Assembly (NCBI RefSeq): GCF_004352915.1
Contig: NZ_SJSY01000071.1
Span: forward strand, 62,001-126,000
DNA from: Flavobacterium zhairuonense
Lineage (GTDB): Bacteria; Bacteroidota; Bacteroidia; Flavobacteriales; Flavobacteriaceae
Length of the DNA stretch: 64,000 nt
Direction of reading: 5' to 3'
Under the pieces are notes generated by a model. That model saw only the letters and a list, made by a program, of their open reading frames with translations. It was not told where the DNA came from and did not search any database. Position 1 is the stretch's first letter. Each line of letters begins with the position of its first letter. Of the stretch, positions 7,913 through 18,100 are shown in pieces. Both the position numbers and the translations under genes were made by a program.

Positions 7913-8914
7913 ATGACAGAAGGAAATTTTGTAGATTACGTTAAGATATATGTTTCTTCCGGAAAGGGAGGAAAAGGTTCGACGCATTTACATAGAGAGA
8001 AATTTATTGAAAAAGGAGGTCCAGACGGTGGAGACGGTGGCCGTGGAGGACATGTGTATTTAGTTGGAAATAAAGGACTCTGGACATTATTTCATTTAAA
8101 GTTTGCACGTCACATTAAAGCTGGTCACGGTGGAGACGGAGGTTCTGACAGAAGTACAGGAGCAGATGGAGAAGACAAAATCATTGAAGTGCCACTAGGA
8201 ACTGTTGTAAAAGACAAAGAAACTGGTGAAACACTTTTTGAAATTACAGAAGACGGAGAAAAAAGAATCCTTGCAAAAGGGGGAAAGGGAGGTTTAGGGA
8301 ACTGGCATTTTAGAAGTTCAACAAATCAAACGCCTCGTTATGCACAGCCAGGTTTATTGGGTGTTGAAATGGATGTAATTTTAGAATTAAAAGTTTTGGC
8401 CGATGTCGGTTTAGTTGGTTTCCCAAATGCTGGAAAATCTACATTACTTTCTGTGTTAACTTCAGCAAAGCCAAAAATCGCTGATTATCCGTTTACGACT
8501 TTAAAACCAAATTTAGGAATTGTAGCGTATAGAGATTTTCAATCTTTTGTAATTGCCGATATTCCTGGAATTATTGAAGGCGCAGCTGAAGGAAAAGGTT
8601 TAGGTCATTATTTCTTGCGTCATATTGAACGTAATTCAACGTTGCTTTTCTTAGTTCCGGTTGATGCTACAGATATTAGAGCAGAATACGATATTTTGGT
8701 TAACGAATTAACGAAATACAATCCTGAAATGCTAGACAAAGAGCGTTTGGTAGTAATTTCAAAATGCGATATGCTGGATGACGAATTAAAAGCAGAATTG
8801 AAAGCAGAACTAGATGTTACTTTCAAAGATGTCCCTTATATGTTTATTTCATCTGTTGCTCAACAAGGGCTTACAGATTTGAAAGATAAACTTTGGAAAA
8901 TGCTTAACGAGTAA
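7913..8914 (+). CDS. obgE: Obg family GTPase
   Basis: An essential ribosome-associated GTPase that takes part in late 50S assembly and stress control. The N-terminal glycine-rich Obg fold (1-160) has [22 protein letters not shown] and [18 protein letters not shown]. The G domain has G1 GFPNAGKST at about 169-177, a DIPG switch II motif and SKCD as the G4 variant. At 333 residues it lacks the C-terminal extension of some family members, which is usual in this phylum. A hairpin terminator follows. The upstream spacer is repeat-rich and I find no clear promoter in it. Confidence 0.95.
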   Translation: MTEGNFVDYVKIYVSSGKGGKGSTHLHREKFIEKGGPDGGDGGRGGHVYLVGNKGLWTLFHLKFARHIKAGHGGDGGSDRSTGADGEDKIIEVPLGTVVKDKETGETLFEITEDGEKRILAKGGKGGLGNWHFRSSTNQTPRYAQPGLLGVEMDVILELKVLADVGLVGFPNAGKSTLLSVLTSAKPKIADYPFTTLKPNLGIVAYRDFQSFVIADIPGIIEGAAEGKGLGHYFLRHIERNSTLLFLVPVDATDIRAEYDILVNELTKYNPEMLDKERLVVISKCDMLDDELKAELKAELDVTFKDVPYMFISSVAQQGLTDLKDKLWKMLNE

Positions 8915-8940
8915 AAAAAACGTTTAGTTATAAAAATACA

Positions 8941-8971
8941 AAACCCGACAATTTCTATTGTCGGGTTTTTT
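8941..8971 (+). terminator. Terminator after obgE
   Basis: The 11-base arms AAACCCGACAA (8941-8951) and TTGTCGGGTTT (8958-8968) flank a six-base loop and are followed by a T-run. A-rich sequence on the left makes it potentially active for the leftward gene ending at 9033 as well. Confidence 0.9.
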
Positions 8972-9032
8972 ACTTTTTGTGCGAAAAAACAAAAAGCATA
9001 GGATTTTTACTTTCTAGCGTAAACCCTAAAAA

Positions 9033-9563
9033 TTATAATCCGAAGTTTTTAGAAATTCCGATTTTCAAGGTTTTTCCAAAATCAAATCCAAAACGTTCTT
9101 GTCTTGGATCGTTTTTTCCATCAAGATTATCATAGTTTAATCCTCCAATAGAGAAATTTAAACCGAATCCTCTTTTCATATTGATGAATAATGCTGGAGT
9201 TAAATTTGCATACATTCCTTTAGCATCGTTTAGGTTTGTCGATTGGTAGCCTGCTCCTAGATCTCCAAAAACAGAAAATAAATCTGAAAGTGGCACAGTA
9301 TAGCGCACAAAACCTCCAATTTTATATCTCTCAGTTGAATCAGATCCAGAAGTTTTTGCATTCATAATTGCACCTTCGACTCCTGCAGTCCATTGGTCAG
9401 CAAATTGATATCCTACTTTTGGAGAAAATTCAAAATTCTCAAGTTTAGAGTCACCAATTTTCTCTGAAGAGAATCCGATGTTTCCTCCAAGTAAAATCGA
9501 GTTTTTTTGCGCGCTTGCAAAAGTTGTAATTAAAATAATAACTGCTGTTAATAGTTTTTTCAT
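9033..9563 (-). CDS. Small outer-membrane beta-barrel protein
   Basis: A 176-residue secreted protein beginning MKKLLTAVIILITTFASAQK, a clear signal peptide. The mature part has about eight amphipathic strands (NSILLGGNIGFSSEKIG, PKVGYQFADQWTAGVEG, YKIGGFVRYTVPLSDLFSVF, GFGLNFSIGGLNYDN) and ends KTLKIGISKNFGL, a typical barrel end. It belongs to the general porin-like/OmpA-barrel group; no enzymatic or binding role can be read. The ATG at 9563 is chosen because an in-frame ATG at 9590 overlaps the probable -7 box and would precede the signal peptide. Confidence 0.85.
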   Translation of the reverse strand: MKKLLTAVIILITTFASAQKNSILLGGNIGFSSEKIGDSKLENFEFSPKVGYQFADQWTAGVEGAIMNAKTSGSDSTERYKIGGFVRYTVPLSDLFSVFGDLGAGYQSTNLNDAKGMYANLTPALFINMKRGFGLNFSIGGLNYDNLDGKNDPRQERFGFDFGKTLKIGISKNFGL

Positions 9564-9587
9564 CTTATTAAATTTTAAATGAGATGA

Positions 9588-9595
9588 CAAATTTA
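9588..9595 (-). promoter_or_regulatory. -7 box of the beta-barrel gene
   Basis: TAAATTTG on the minus strand matches TAnnTTTG. No TTG is seen at the -33 distance. It predicts a leader of about 20 bases before the ATG at 9563. Confidence 0.45.
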
Positions 9596-9848
9596 GCAGA
9601 TTTATATTTGTAAGAATTAATTTATAATAAAAATTAAATATAATATGTATATTATTACAAATTATCTTGATTTTTAAAATTTGAATAATTTAATTTATCA
9701 TACTTTAAGTATTTTTTGAAGATTAATACAGGATTTTTAAGATAGTTTTGTTGTTTGCCGAAATTGTGAATTTCGCAAAATCATCTACATTTTGATTTGT
9801 TATGTTTTGTTTTTGTATGATATGATTATTTTTTTTGCGAAAATGAGC

Positions 9849-9856
9849 TATATTCG
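9849..9856 (+). promoter_or_regulatory. Possible -7 box of the S46 peptidase gene
   Basis: TATATTCG has one mismatch to TAnnTTTG and lies 20 bases before the ATG. No matching -33 TTG at the normal distance. Confidence 0.3.
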
Positions 9857-9876
9857 CATCACTTAAACAAAATAAC

Positions 9877-12021
9877 ATGAAAAAAGTAATTTTATTCTTG
9901 ACCATGTGCCTTGTGGCTTTCCCTATGAGAGCCGATGAAGGAATGTGGTTTTTGATGTTTATCGAAAGATTGAACCATAGAGATATGGAAAAAATGGGCT
10001 TGCAATTAACAGCCGAAGAAATTTACAGCATTAATCACCATAGCTTGAAAGATGCTATTGTACAATTCAATGGAGGATGTACTGCAGAAATCGTTTCAAA
10101 TACTGGTTTAGTTCTTACAAATCACCACTGTGGATATAGTGCAATTGCTGAGCTTTCATCAGCAGAACAAAACTATTTAAAAGATGGTTTCTGGGCTAAA
10201 GACCGTAGCCAAGAAATGAAACCAAAATCTTTGTTTGTTCGTTTCTTCGTTCGTATGGATGATGTCTCTAAAAGAATTTTATCTAAAGTAAACGATCAAA
10301 TGACTGAAACGGAAAGAAACAAAGCGATTCAGCAAGAAATCAGTTTGATCGAAAAAGAAAACAGCGAAAATGGAAAATATACTGTTTCTGTTCGTCCTTT
10401 CTTTCAAGGAAATGAATATTACTATTTTGTTTACCAAGATTACACAGACGTTCGTTTAGTAGGAACACCGCCAGAAAGCGTTGGTAAATTTGGTGGAGAT
10501 ACAGACAACTGGGAATGGCCTCGTCAAACTGGAGATTTCTCTATGTTTAGAGTTTATGCTGATAAAGATGGAAATCCTGCTGCGTATTCTAAAGACAATG
10601 TGCCTTTGAAACCAAAACACTATTTGCCAGTAAGCATTAAAGGTGTAAAAGAAAATGATTTTGCCATGATCTTAGGTTATCCAGGAAGAACAAACCGTTG
10701 GATGCCAGCTGGAGGAATTGAGCAAAATATTAAATATGCTTATCCTGCATGGGTTGAAGGTGCTAAAACCGGAATGGATGTCATGAAAAAGTATATGGAT
10801 AAAGATGCAACTGTTCGTTTGAAATATGCTTCAAAATATGCTTCGACTGCAAATTACTGGAAAAACCGTCAAGGTATGATTGACGCTTTAACAAAAGCTG
10901 GAACAGTAGATACGAAAGCAGAACAAGAAGATAAATTTTATGAGTGGGCTAGCAAACCTGCTAATAAAGATAAGTACGAAAACGTAATTCCGACAATCAA
11001 CGATTATTACAGAGAAACGAACTTAAAAGCGCGTCACGATAATTACTTGACACAACTTTTACGTACTTCTAGTTATGCAACTGGACCAGCTAATTTAGGA
11101 AACGCATTAATTGCATATTACAAAGAAAATGAAGCAAAGAAAGCTGAAATGCTTCCTAAAATCAATGCAATGGTTGAAACTATTTATGGGGATTTTTATG
11201 CGCCATTAGAAAAAGATGTTTTAACTGCACAATTGAACTTATACGCTTCTAAAGCTTCGGAATACGGACTTGCTCCAGAAGTTGCAAAAATGAAAGCTGC
11301 TAATAATGGTGACTTTACTGCTGATGTTGCAAAAGCAACTGAGGTGAGTTATTTTACTACTAAAGAAAAAGTATTAGGATTTTTAGCAGATCCAAAACCA
11401 TTGGCAATTGTACACGATCCGTTGTATATTATTTCTAATGATTTAATGACTAAGTTCCGTGCTAAAACGGATGATCAAGCAAAAGCTGACGACGGTTTTG
11501 CAATTGCTTACCGCAAATTGGTTGAAGGTTTAAGAGAATCAAAATTAAACGCAATTAAGTATCCAGATGCAAACTCAACTTTGAGATTGACTTACGGAAA
11601 AGTTCGTGCATTGCCTGCAGATCCTCGTAACGATGCTAAAATCAACAACTATACAGATATGACGAGTATGGTTAAAAAATACAAAGCGGGAGATCAGGAA
11701 TTTGACTTGCCAGCTCGTTTATTAGAATTAAACAAAGCAAAAGATTTTGGGCAATATGCTGATAAAGCAGGATATATGCCAATCAATTTCTTGACAGATA
11801 ACGATATTACAGGAGGAAACTCTGGTTCACCGGTTTTGAATGGAAAAGGTGAATTAATCGGAATTGCTTTTGACGGAAACATCGAAGCTATGGCTGGTGA
11901 CGTTATTTTTGATTCTAAATTGCAAAGAACAATCAACGTTGATATTCGTTATGTTCTTTGGATTATTGACAAATACGCTGGAGCTAAAAATATTATTGAT
12001 GAATTGACGATCGCTAAATAA
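9877..12021 (+). CDS. S46 family dipeptidyl-peptidase (DPP7/DPP11 type)
   Basis: A 714-residue exported serine exopeptidase that removes dipeptides from peptide N-termini, probably in the periplasm. The signal peptide is MKKVILFLTMCLVAFPMRA. The trypsin-like catalytic triad is visible: His in TNHHCGYSAI (about 83-84), Asp220 in TGDFSMFRVY and Ser649 in TGGNSGSPVLNGKG. The family stretch FGGDTDNWEWPRQTGDFSMF is complete. The residue 18 positions after the catalytic Ser, as far as I recall the one separating DPP7 (Gly, broad hydrophobic P1) from DPP11 (Arg, acidic P1), is Gly here (FDGN), suggesting a DPP7-like enzyme. This subtype call is an inference. The gene ends at a 21-base perfect palindrome with a T-run. 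Confidence 0.93.
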   Translation: MKKVILFLTMCLVAFPMRADEGMWFLMFIERLNHRDMEKMGLQLTAEEIYSINHHSLKDAIVQFNGGCTAEIVSNTGLVLTNHHCGYSAIAELSSAEQNYLKDGFWAKDRSQEMKPKSLFVRFFVRMDDVSKRILSKVNDQMTETERNKAIQQEISLIEKENSENGKYTVSVRPFFQGNEYYYFVYQDYTDVRLVGTPPESVGKFGGDTDNWEWPRQTGDFSMFRVYADKDGNPAAYSKDNVPLKPKHYLPVSIKGVKENDFAMILGYPGRTNRWMPAGGIEQNIKYAYPAWVEGAKTGMDVMKKYMDKDATVRLKYASKYASTANYWKNRQGMIDALTKAGTVDTKAEQEDKFYEWASKPANKDKYENVIPTINDYYRETNLKARHDNYLTQLLRTSSYATGPANLGNALIAYYKENEAKKAEMLPKINAMVETIYGDFYAPLEKDVLTAQLNLYASKASEYGLAPEVAKMKAANNGDFTADVAKATEVSYFTTKEKVLGFLADPKPLAIVHDPLYIISNDLMTKFRAKTDDQAKADDGFAIAYRKLVEGLRESKLNAIKYPDANSTLRLTYGKVRALPADPRNDAKINNYTDMTSMVKKYKAGDQEFDLPARLLELNKAKDFGQYADKAGYMPINFLTDNDITGGNSGSPVLNGKGELIGIAFDGNIEAMAGDVIFDSKLQRTINVDIRYVLWIIDKYAGAKNIIDELTIAK

Positions 12022-12041
12022 TCTCAATTTATAGAATTTTT

Positions 12042-12100
12042 TCCGCCACGAATTCACGAATTAATTAAATAAAATTCGTGAATTCGTGGCGGATTTTTTT
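12042..12100. terminator. Perfect 21-base palindrome between convergent genes; repeat copy C and terminator
   Basis: The arms at 12042-12062 and 12073-12093 are perfect inverted copies (core CCGCCACGAATTCACGAATT) around a 10-base loop. A seven-T run follows on the plus strand, making a strong terminator for the S46 peptidase gene. The T-run overlaps the stop codon of the convergent macroglobulin gene. The arm sequence CCACGAATT(C/A)AC relates it to the palindromes at 858-942 and 3652-3717. Confidence 0.85.
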
Positions 12101-15100
12101 ATTGAACCTTCACTCGAATTCCTTTTGTATGACTTGTAAATTCTGGAGCGTACATACTCTGGATGGTTGTAATTCCATTTGAGAATTCTCCAATGTTATT
12201 TACTCTTATGTCATATTCTAAAACATAAGTTCCTTTGTTGATTCGGTCAAAGAAGAAATGTGTTGCCACGTCTTTTGTACTCATATAATATCCTAATCGA
12301 TCTCGATACTGATATTCTGAAAGAACGTTTACAGGTTCAAAACAAGAAGCACGCATATCTTTTAAATGAACATATTCCATATCTTCTTTAGAAGTAATAA
12401 TTAAACGAACTGTAACTAAGTCACCAACTTTTAGAGAATTTTCAGTTGTGATTTTTTGTAATTCGTCGCCTTTTAAAGTGTTTTTCTCCAGGTATAATTC
12501 TTTCGAAACAGATAAAACTGCACCCGAATTGTTTTTGATTTTATCCAAATCTTCAAAATATTGCCAGTAAACGCCACCAAATCCTGGAACTTTAGATTTG
12601 TTTTCGATTTTGATCGACGCCATCTCTTTTTTTATTTCTTCAGGTTTCCAGTTTAGTTTGATGTAACCCGTTTCAGCTTCTTTTTCATTTTCGGCTAATT
12701 TTTTGGTTACAATTTTTTCATCTCCTAATTTGATGACCGTATTATCTTTTACCGAAAGCCAATCAGTTCCTTGCATTAATAAAGCATAAATAGCTTCGGT
12801 TGTTGATTTTGTTGTGGGCCAATTTTTGGTTTGTTTGTTTTTTAAAAGCCAGACTTTCATTGCATCAACAGATTTCGTGTCGTTTGTCACTTCGGCGAAA
12901 GCCTCAATTAATAAAGCCTGAGTTTCTATAGGCGCCTGATACCAATACCATCCCGCTTTATTGGCAATCCAGTACATTCCCCAATCTTCGTTGTTTGAGG
13001 AAGTTTCTTTCAAACTTTCGATGATTTTCTTAGCCGTTTCTTTTTCACCAAAACGATTTAAAGTCAAAGCTGTCAATCCTTTTTCGTAAAGAGAATATTG
13101 TAACCAATCTTTTTTAGCCATTTCTAAGTATAATTTTGAAGCCTTTTTCAATTCATCAGACAAAGGGTATTTTTTTAAATAGAAACTTCTGGTATAGAAA
13201 TAATGCAAATCAGAATGAGGATTGATCCAGATTAATTTGTCAGTTGCCTTTAGGTTTTTACTTCGATTTTTATGATACTCTAGAAAATTATTGTCTAAGA
13301 ATGATATTCCAGTTTTAGCAATTTCATCTATTTTTTCTTCATTATCTTCAGATTGGCTCAGCTTAGCCAAGTGTCCAAGTCCAGCGAGAATATGTCTTGT
13401 AATATATTCGCTTTCTTCGTAGCCATCGAACCATGGAAAACCTCCAGATGCTTTTTGTTTCTGTTTTAATTTTTCGAAAGTTGCTTCTTGCGAAGTTTTC
13501 ATTTTTTCTAAATCAAACAAAAGCGCCAAGTTTTTCTTCTGTTCATCTTCATTTTGTGCATCTTTCAGCCAAGGCGTTTCGGCAAGAATTATCGATTTTA
13601 ATTCTTCGTTTTCTTCTAATTTAGAATTCAGTTTTCCGTTTTTTCTCCAAGTTTCAAAAATTGCAGCAATTTTCGGATTGCTCGAAATAATTTCTGATGC
13701 TAAAGCATTCGCATAAAAACGAGCAAAAGTCTGTTCGGCACATTCATGTTCGTATTCCATCAAATAAGGAAGCGACTTAATGGCAATCCAAGTTGGATTT
13801 GAAGTGTATTCCAAAGTAAATTGATGATTTCTTAAAGTCGTTGAAGTGTTGTTTTTTAAGTTTTCAAACGTGTATTCTTTAGTTGAATTTTCACGAACCC
13901 AAAGCGGAATACTTTCCGTAACAAGCATATTATTCGTCAGAACAGGAATTATGTTTTCTTCTCCATCTGAGAAATTACCAGCTTTTGCTACAATTTTATA
14001 TTGAACGCCTTGTAAACCTTCAGGAATTGCAATTGTCCAGTTTGCGGTTGTGTTGCCAAAAGCAGGAATTGTAAAGTTTTTTATGTTTTTTGCATTCAAC
14101 ATTTTTGCATCAATTGGTTGCATGGTTGTGGCGTCAAAAAACTGTAAAGTTGCGATTCCAGTTTTTATTTCGTTGGTTACATTCGAAATTTTGGCACTAA
14201 TGACAATCGTATCTTTTTCTCTCAAGAATCTCGGGAAATTCGGTAAAACCATCAATTCTTTTTGAGTAACGACACTTTTCTCTAAATAACCAGAAACGGC
14301 ATCTTTATTATGCGCTAATAAACGAAGTTTCCAAGCAGTCAGTGCCTCAGGAGAAGTAAAGTTGAAACTTATATTTCCTTTTTCGTCGGTTTTTAAATGC
14401 GGAAAAAAGAAAGCAGTCTCAGATAGATTTTTTCGTGCTTTTACTTGACTTAATACTTCTAGTGATTTTTTGGTTGTAATAAGTATTGCTCCTTCTGAAC
14501 CCTTGCTTCCATAGATTTTTATGGCTTTATCCGGATTTAGAAAGTCGATGTCAAGCAACTCTTCTGGATTTAATTTTTTGAAATTTTCTTCAGATGAAAT
14601 TTCTCCATCAATTATATATAATGTTGAGGCGTTTATTACCATTGAGGTTAAGCCACTCGTGATTTTTTGGCCAGGAATAAACTTTACTTTATTGGTTTGA
14701 AAATAATATTCAGGATTGTTTATATCACCAGGAACTATCTGTACTCCCCTTGGAACCGCCCCATCTATGCGTGAAGCATTATAAACAGCATTATCTTCTT
14801 CAACTACCATACGTGCAGCTGACACCTGTGTTGCATAGCCAGTAACAGATTGTTTTTTTTGAACGCCATAAGCCGTAACGACAACTTCTTTTAGACTATT
14901 AGAATCGTCTTCTAAAGTTTGATTTATAATTTTAGTCTTGCCTACTTTTGCTGAAGTTGTTTTTGTTCCAATATAAGAGAAAATTATTTCTTCGCCAGTA
15001 GCGGCATCAATTTCATAATAACCGTCAAAACTTGAAATTGTAGTTCTTTTTGTGCCTTTTACCGTTACTGAAACACCAGGAAGTGGTAATCCCGTATTGT

Positions 15101-18100
15101 CTGTTATAATGCCTGAAATCAGTTTTGCGTTTGACGGTTTTCGTACTTTTTTAGTGAGTTGTTTTAAATATTGACTTTGCTGATATGCATTGTTTGGATT
15201 ATTAAAATCAAAACCAAACCAAATTAAGTTTGTCGACTCATTTGTGTACTGTACTTTTGAAATATAACTGTTTAAGTTTTTGATTGTTTGATATATTTGA
15301 CCAAAACCTAAGACCGTTTTCCTGTTGCCAGAATTATAGTTGTAACTATTTATTTCCGGCGCCATCCATTCCTTAGTTGTGAATTTATCCAAAGAACTGT
15401 CGTACATAGAGGCAAGAACTTCGGCTTCTTTTTTAGAGTTTTCTGCTTTTAATTGAAACGACCAAGTTTCATTACTCCCGGGCTCAATTTTATTTCTAAA
15501 ACTTTTCGCTTTCCATTCTAATTTTGGGATTTCACTTTTTAGTGTAACATTTAATTCGTCATTAAAAACTTGGTTTTCAAAAACACTTTCAAATGTTAGT
15601 TTTAATATCTTTTCAAATTCAGATTTAAGAGGAATTCTAATTATAAGTTCATTGTTTTGAAGATGATAGGTTTCTTCAAAAAAAACAGTGCTTTTATAAT
15701 TTCCTGCAGTGTTAATATATAAGTCAGAAATTGGTGAAGTTACTTTTAATTCAACAAAGCCATCCTTTTTTGGATCGTCATTAATTTGTTGTATGGTAAA
15801 TAATTTACTCGAATCGTATTTGTCTTTGCTTTGCGTAAGCTCGAAATTTGTTGTAGCCTCAATTAAATTTTTAAAACTGTCATTTGCGCTAAAAACAATT
15901 TTATAGCTTCCTGATTTATAATTTGAAATAAAATCCAGGAGAATCGTTTTATCTTTTTCGGTATCCACTTTTTTTGAATACACTAAAATTTCTTCGGGAT
16001 CTTCTAAGAACTCTTTTCCTGTGATTTCAAAAGGGAATAATTTTTCGAAATCTTCATCTGAAATGGTTTCGATTTCAGGTTTTTCTAATTCTCTAGTTTT
16101 AAACTTATTCAAAAGCGGACGAACAAAATACATTTTTACTTCGCCTTTTATAGCTTTGGATTCGCCGTTTAGGTTTGTGCTGGTTAATAGAATGTTGTTT
16201 TTGTCTTTAGTTTGAATTTTATTTGGCAATGAGGCTTCCAAAATCAAATCATGATAGCCAACTTTTATAGAAGTTCCTGAATCATGAGTTTCGCCATTAA
16301 TATCAGTAACAGAAACCTCAATCTCATAAGTAAAAATGGGTAATTGTGCTTTATTTGCATCTTCAGGAGGCAAGGCAACAAAGTCAATTGTGAATTTTCC
16401 AGAAGCATCAGTTTTAACCTCGCCTTCGGTAATTTCTTCTTCATCTTCTTTTCCAAAATAATTTCTCGTGTAGTTTGTATAACGAGTAACAGTGTAATTT
16501 ACTGTTGCATCTGAAACATTGCTGCCAGCAAAAGCTTTTGCAGAACCTTTAATTTTTACGGATTGATTGACTTGAAAACTTTCTTTTTTAGGATCAAATA
16601 AAACTTCAAACTTTGGACGTTTGTATTCTTCGACCTTGAAATTTGTTTGTGAGTAATCGAAATCAGTGTTTAACCAGAATGGATATTTCTCCTTTTCTTT
16701 TTCAAAATCAGCAGGTCTTTCGGCTGTAATTTTAAATGAACCAGTTAATCCCGTTTTTGGCAAAGTGAACTCTCCAGAAAATGAACCAAATTCATTTGTT
16801 GTGATATTGAATTCTTCAATTTTATTGGAGTTGGGATCTTTAACAAGAACTTGAAAAGCAGTGTTCGGAACTATGGTTGTTTTATCGCTATTTTTCTGAA
16901 TCGCAATTCCTTTGAAATATACAGTTTGACCTGGACGATAAATCGCACGATCCAAATAAAATTCTACTTTCGCTCTTAAGTTTTCTTGCTGATTTGCTGA
17001 ATAGGAATAAATTCGATTAATGTAACTATTGTCAATTGTAATAGTATCATTTTCAGAGGCAACTTGAAGCGTTTCGTAATTTCGGTTATTACTTTTTTGT
17101 TGATAAGAAACTTTGCCGTTCTTATCTGTTATAGTAGTAAATCTTGGTGATTTGAAAGTGGCATTTTTGATTGGGTTACCATTTTTCCGATCTAAAACCT
17201 GATATGTTTCAATTCCATTGGTTTCAGATGCTGCTATTGTAAAATTGGTTACAGTTAAGGTTTCATAAGCGGTTGCTTTTTCTCCTTCTGTATCTTTTGT
17301 GGTTTCAAAGTAAACAAGATACGAACCTGTTTTCAAATGAGGCAACAATACCTCTGTGGAGTACTGAAAATAGTCTTTTTTATTTTTTAGGGTATAAGTT
17401 TCTGTTATTTCGGGCTGTTTGTTTTTTGCGATTTCCTCGGCGTAAGCATCTCTAGAAAAACTATAACCAGTGAAAGATAAAACTTGTTTCTGGTCGATTT
17501 TGTAGAATGAAATTTTTAAATTTTCTACATTTTTGTACTTAATGTGGGCACGTGTGTTTTCATTGTTGTAAATGTATTTTTGAAGTTGTACCGTAATTGA
17601 TTTTGAAAGTAGATTTTGTTTTTGGTTGAAAGCATTTTCGCGTGCATTTGAATTGTTGTTGACGTCTATAATGCTGTCTAAAGTTGCAAGTGCTCTACTA
17701 TTGTAATCTGGATGCAGTTTTTTTGATGCTGATGAAATTAAATACTGAGTCTTTTCAAGTTGAATCTTTTGAATTAAAGTTTTGCTATCGGTATTTTTCT
17801 GAATTTTATTTAATGCTTTCAAATAATCATCATCTGTCTGAAATAAATAATTTTTGCAAAAAAGCAAACGTTCAAATTGATTTTGTGATGACGGATTATC
17901 TCTTTCTTTTTTTTGATAAAGTGAGATGACCAAGTGAAGATTTTGGTCATTTATAAAGTCTAAATTCAGTTTTGTAAATGCCGAAGAATTTCCAAAGAAA
18001 TCTTTTTTATAAGGAATAAAAATATTTTTAGGAATTTGCCAAGTAGATAATTTTTGAGTGTAAAAATTGATGTTTTCGGCTAAAACATAATCGTACAAAT

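Larger units (their letters stand above)
9564..9876. other. Divergent intergenic region, 313 bases
   Basis: Very AT-rich spacer between two divergent genes. It holds a -7 box for the leftward barrel gene (9588-9595) and a weaker one for the rightward peptidase gene (9849-9856). I see no gene, hairpin terminator or repeat in the remaining sequence. Confidence 0.6.
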
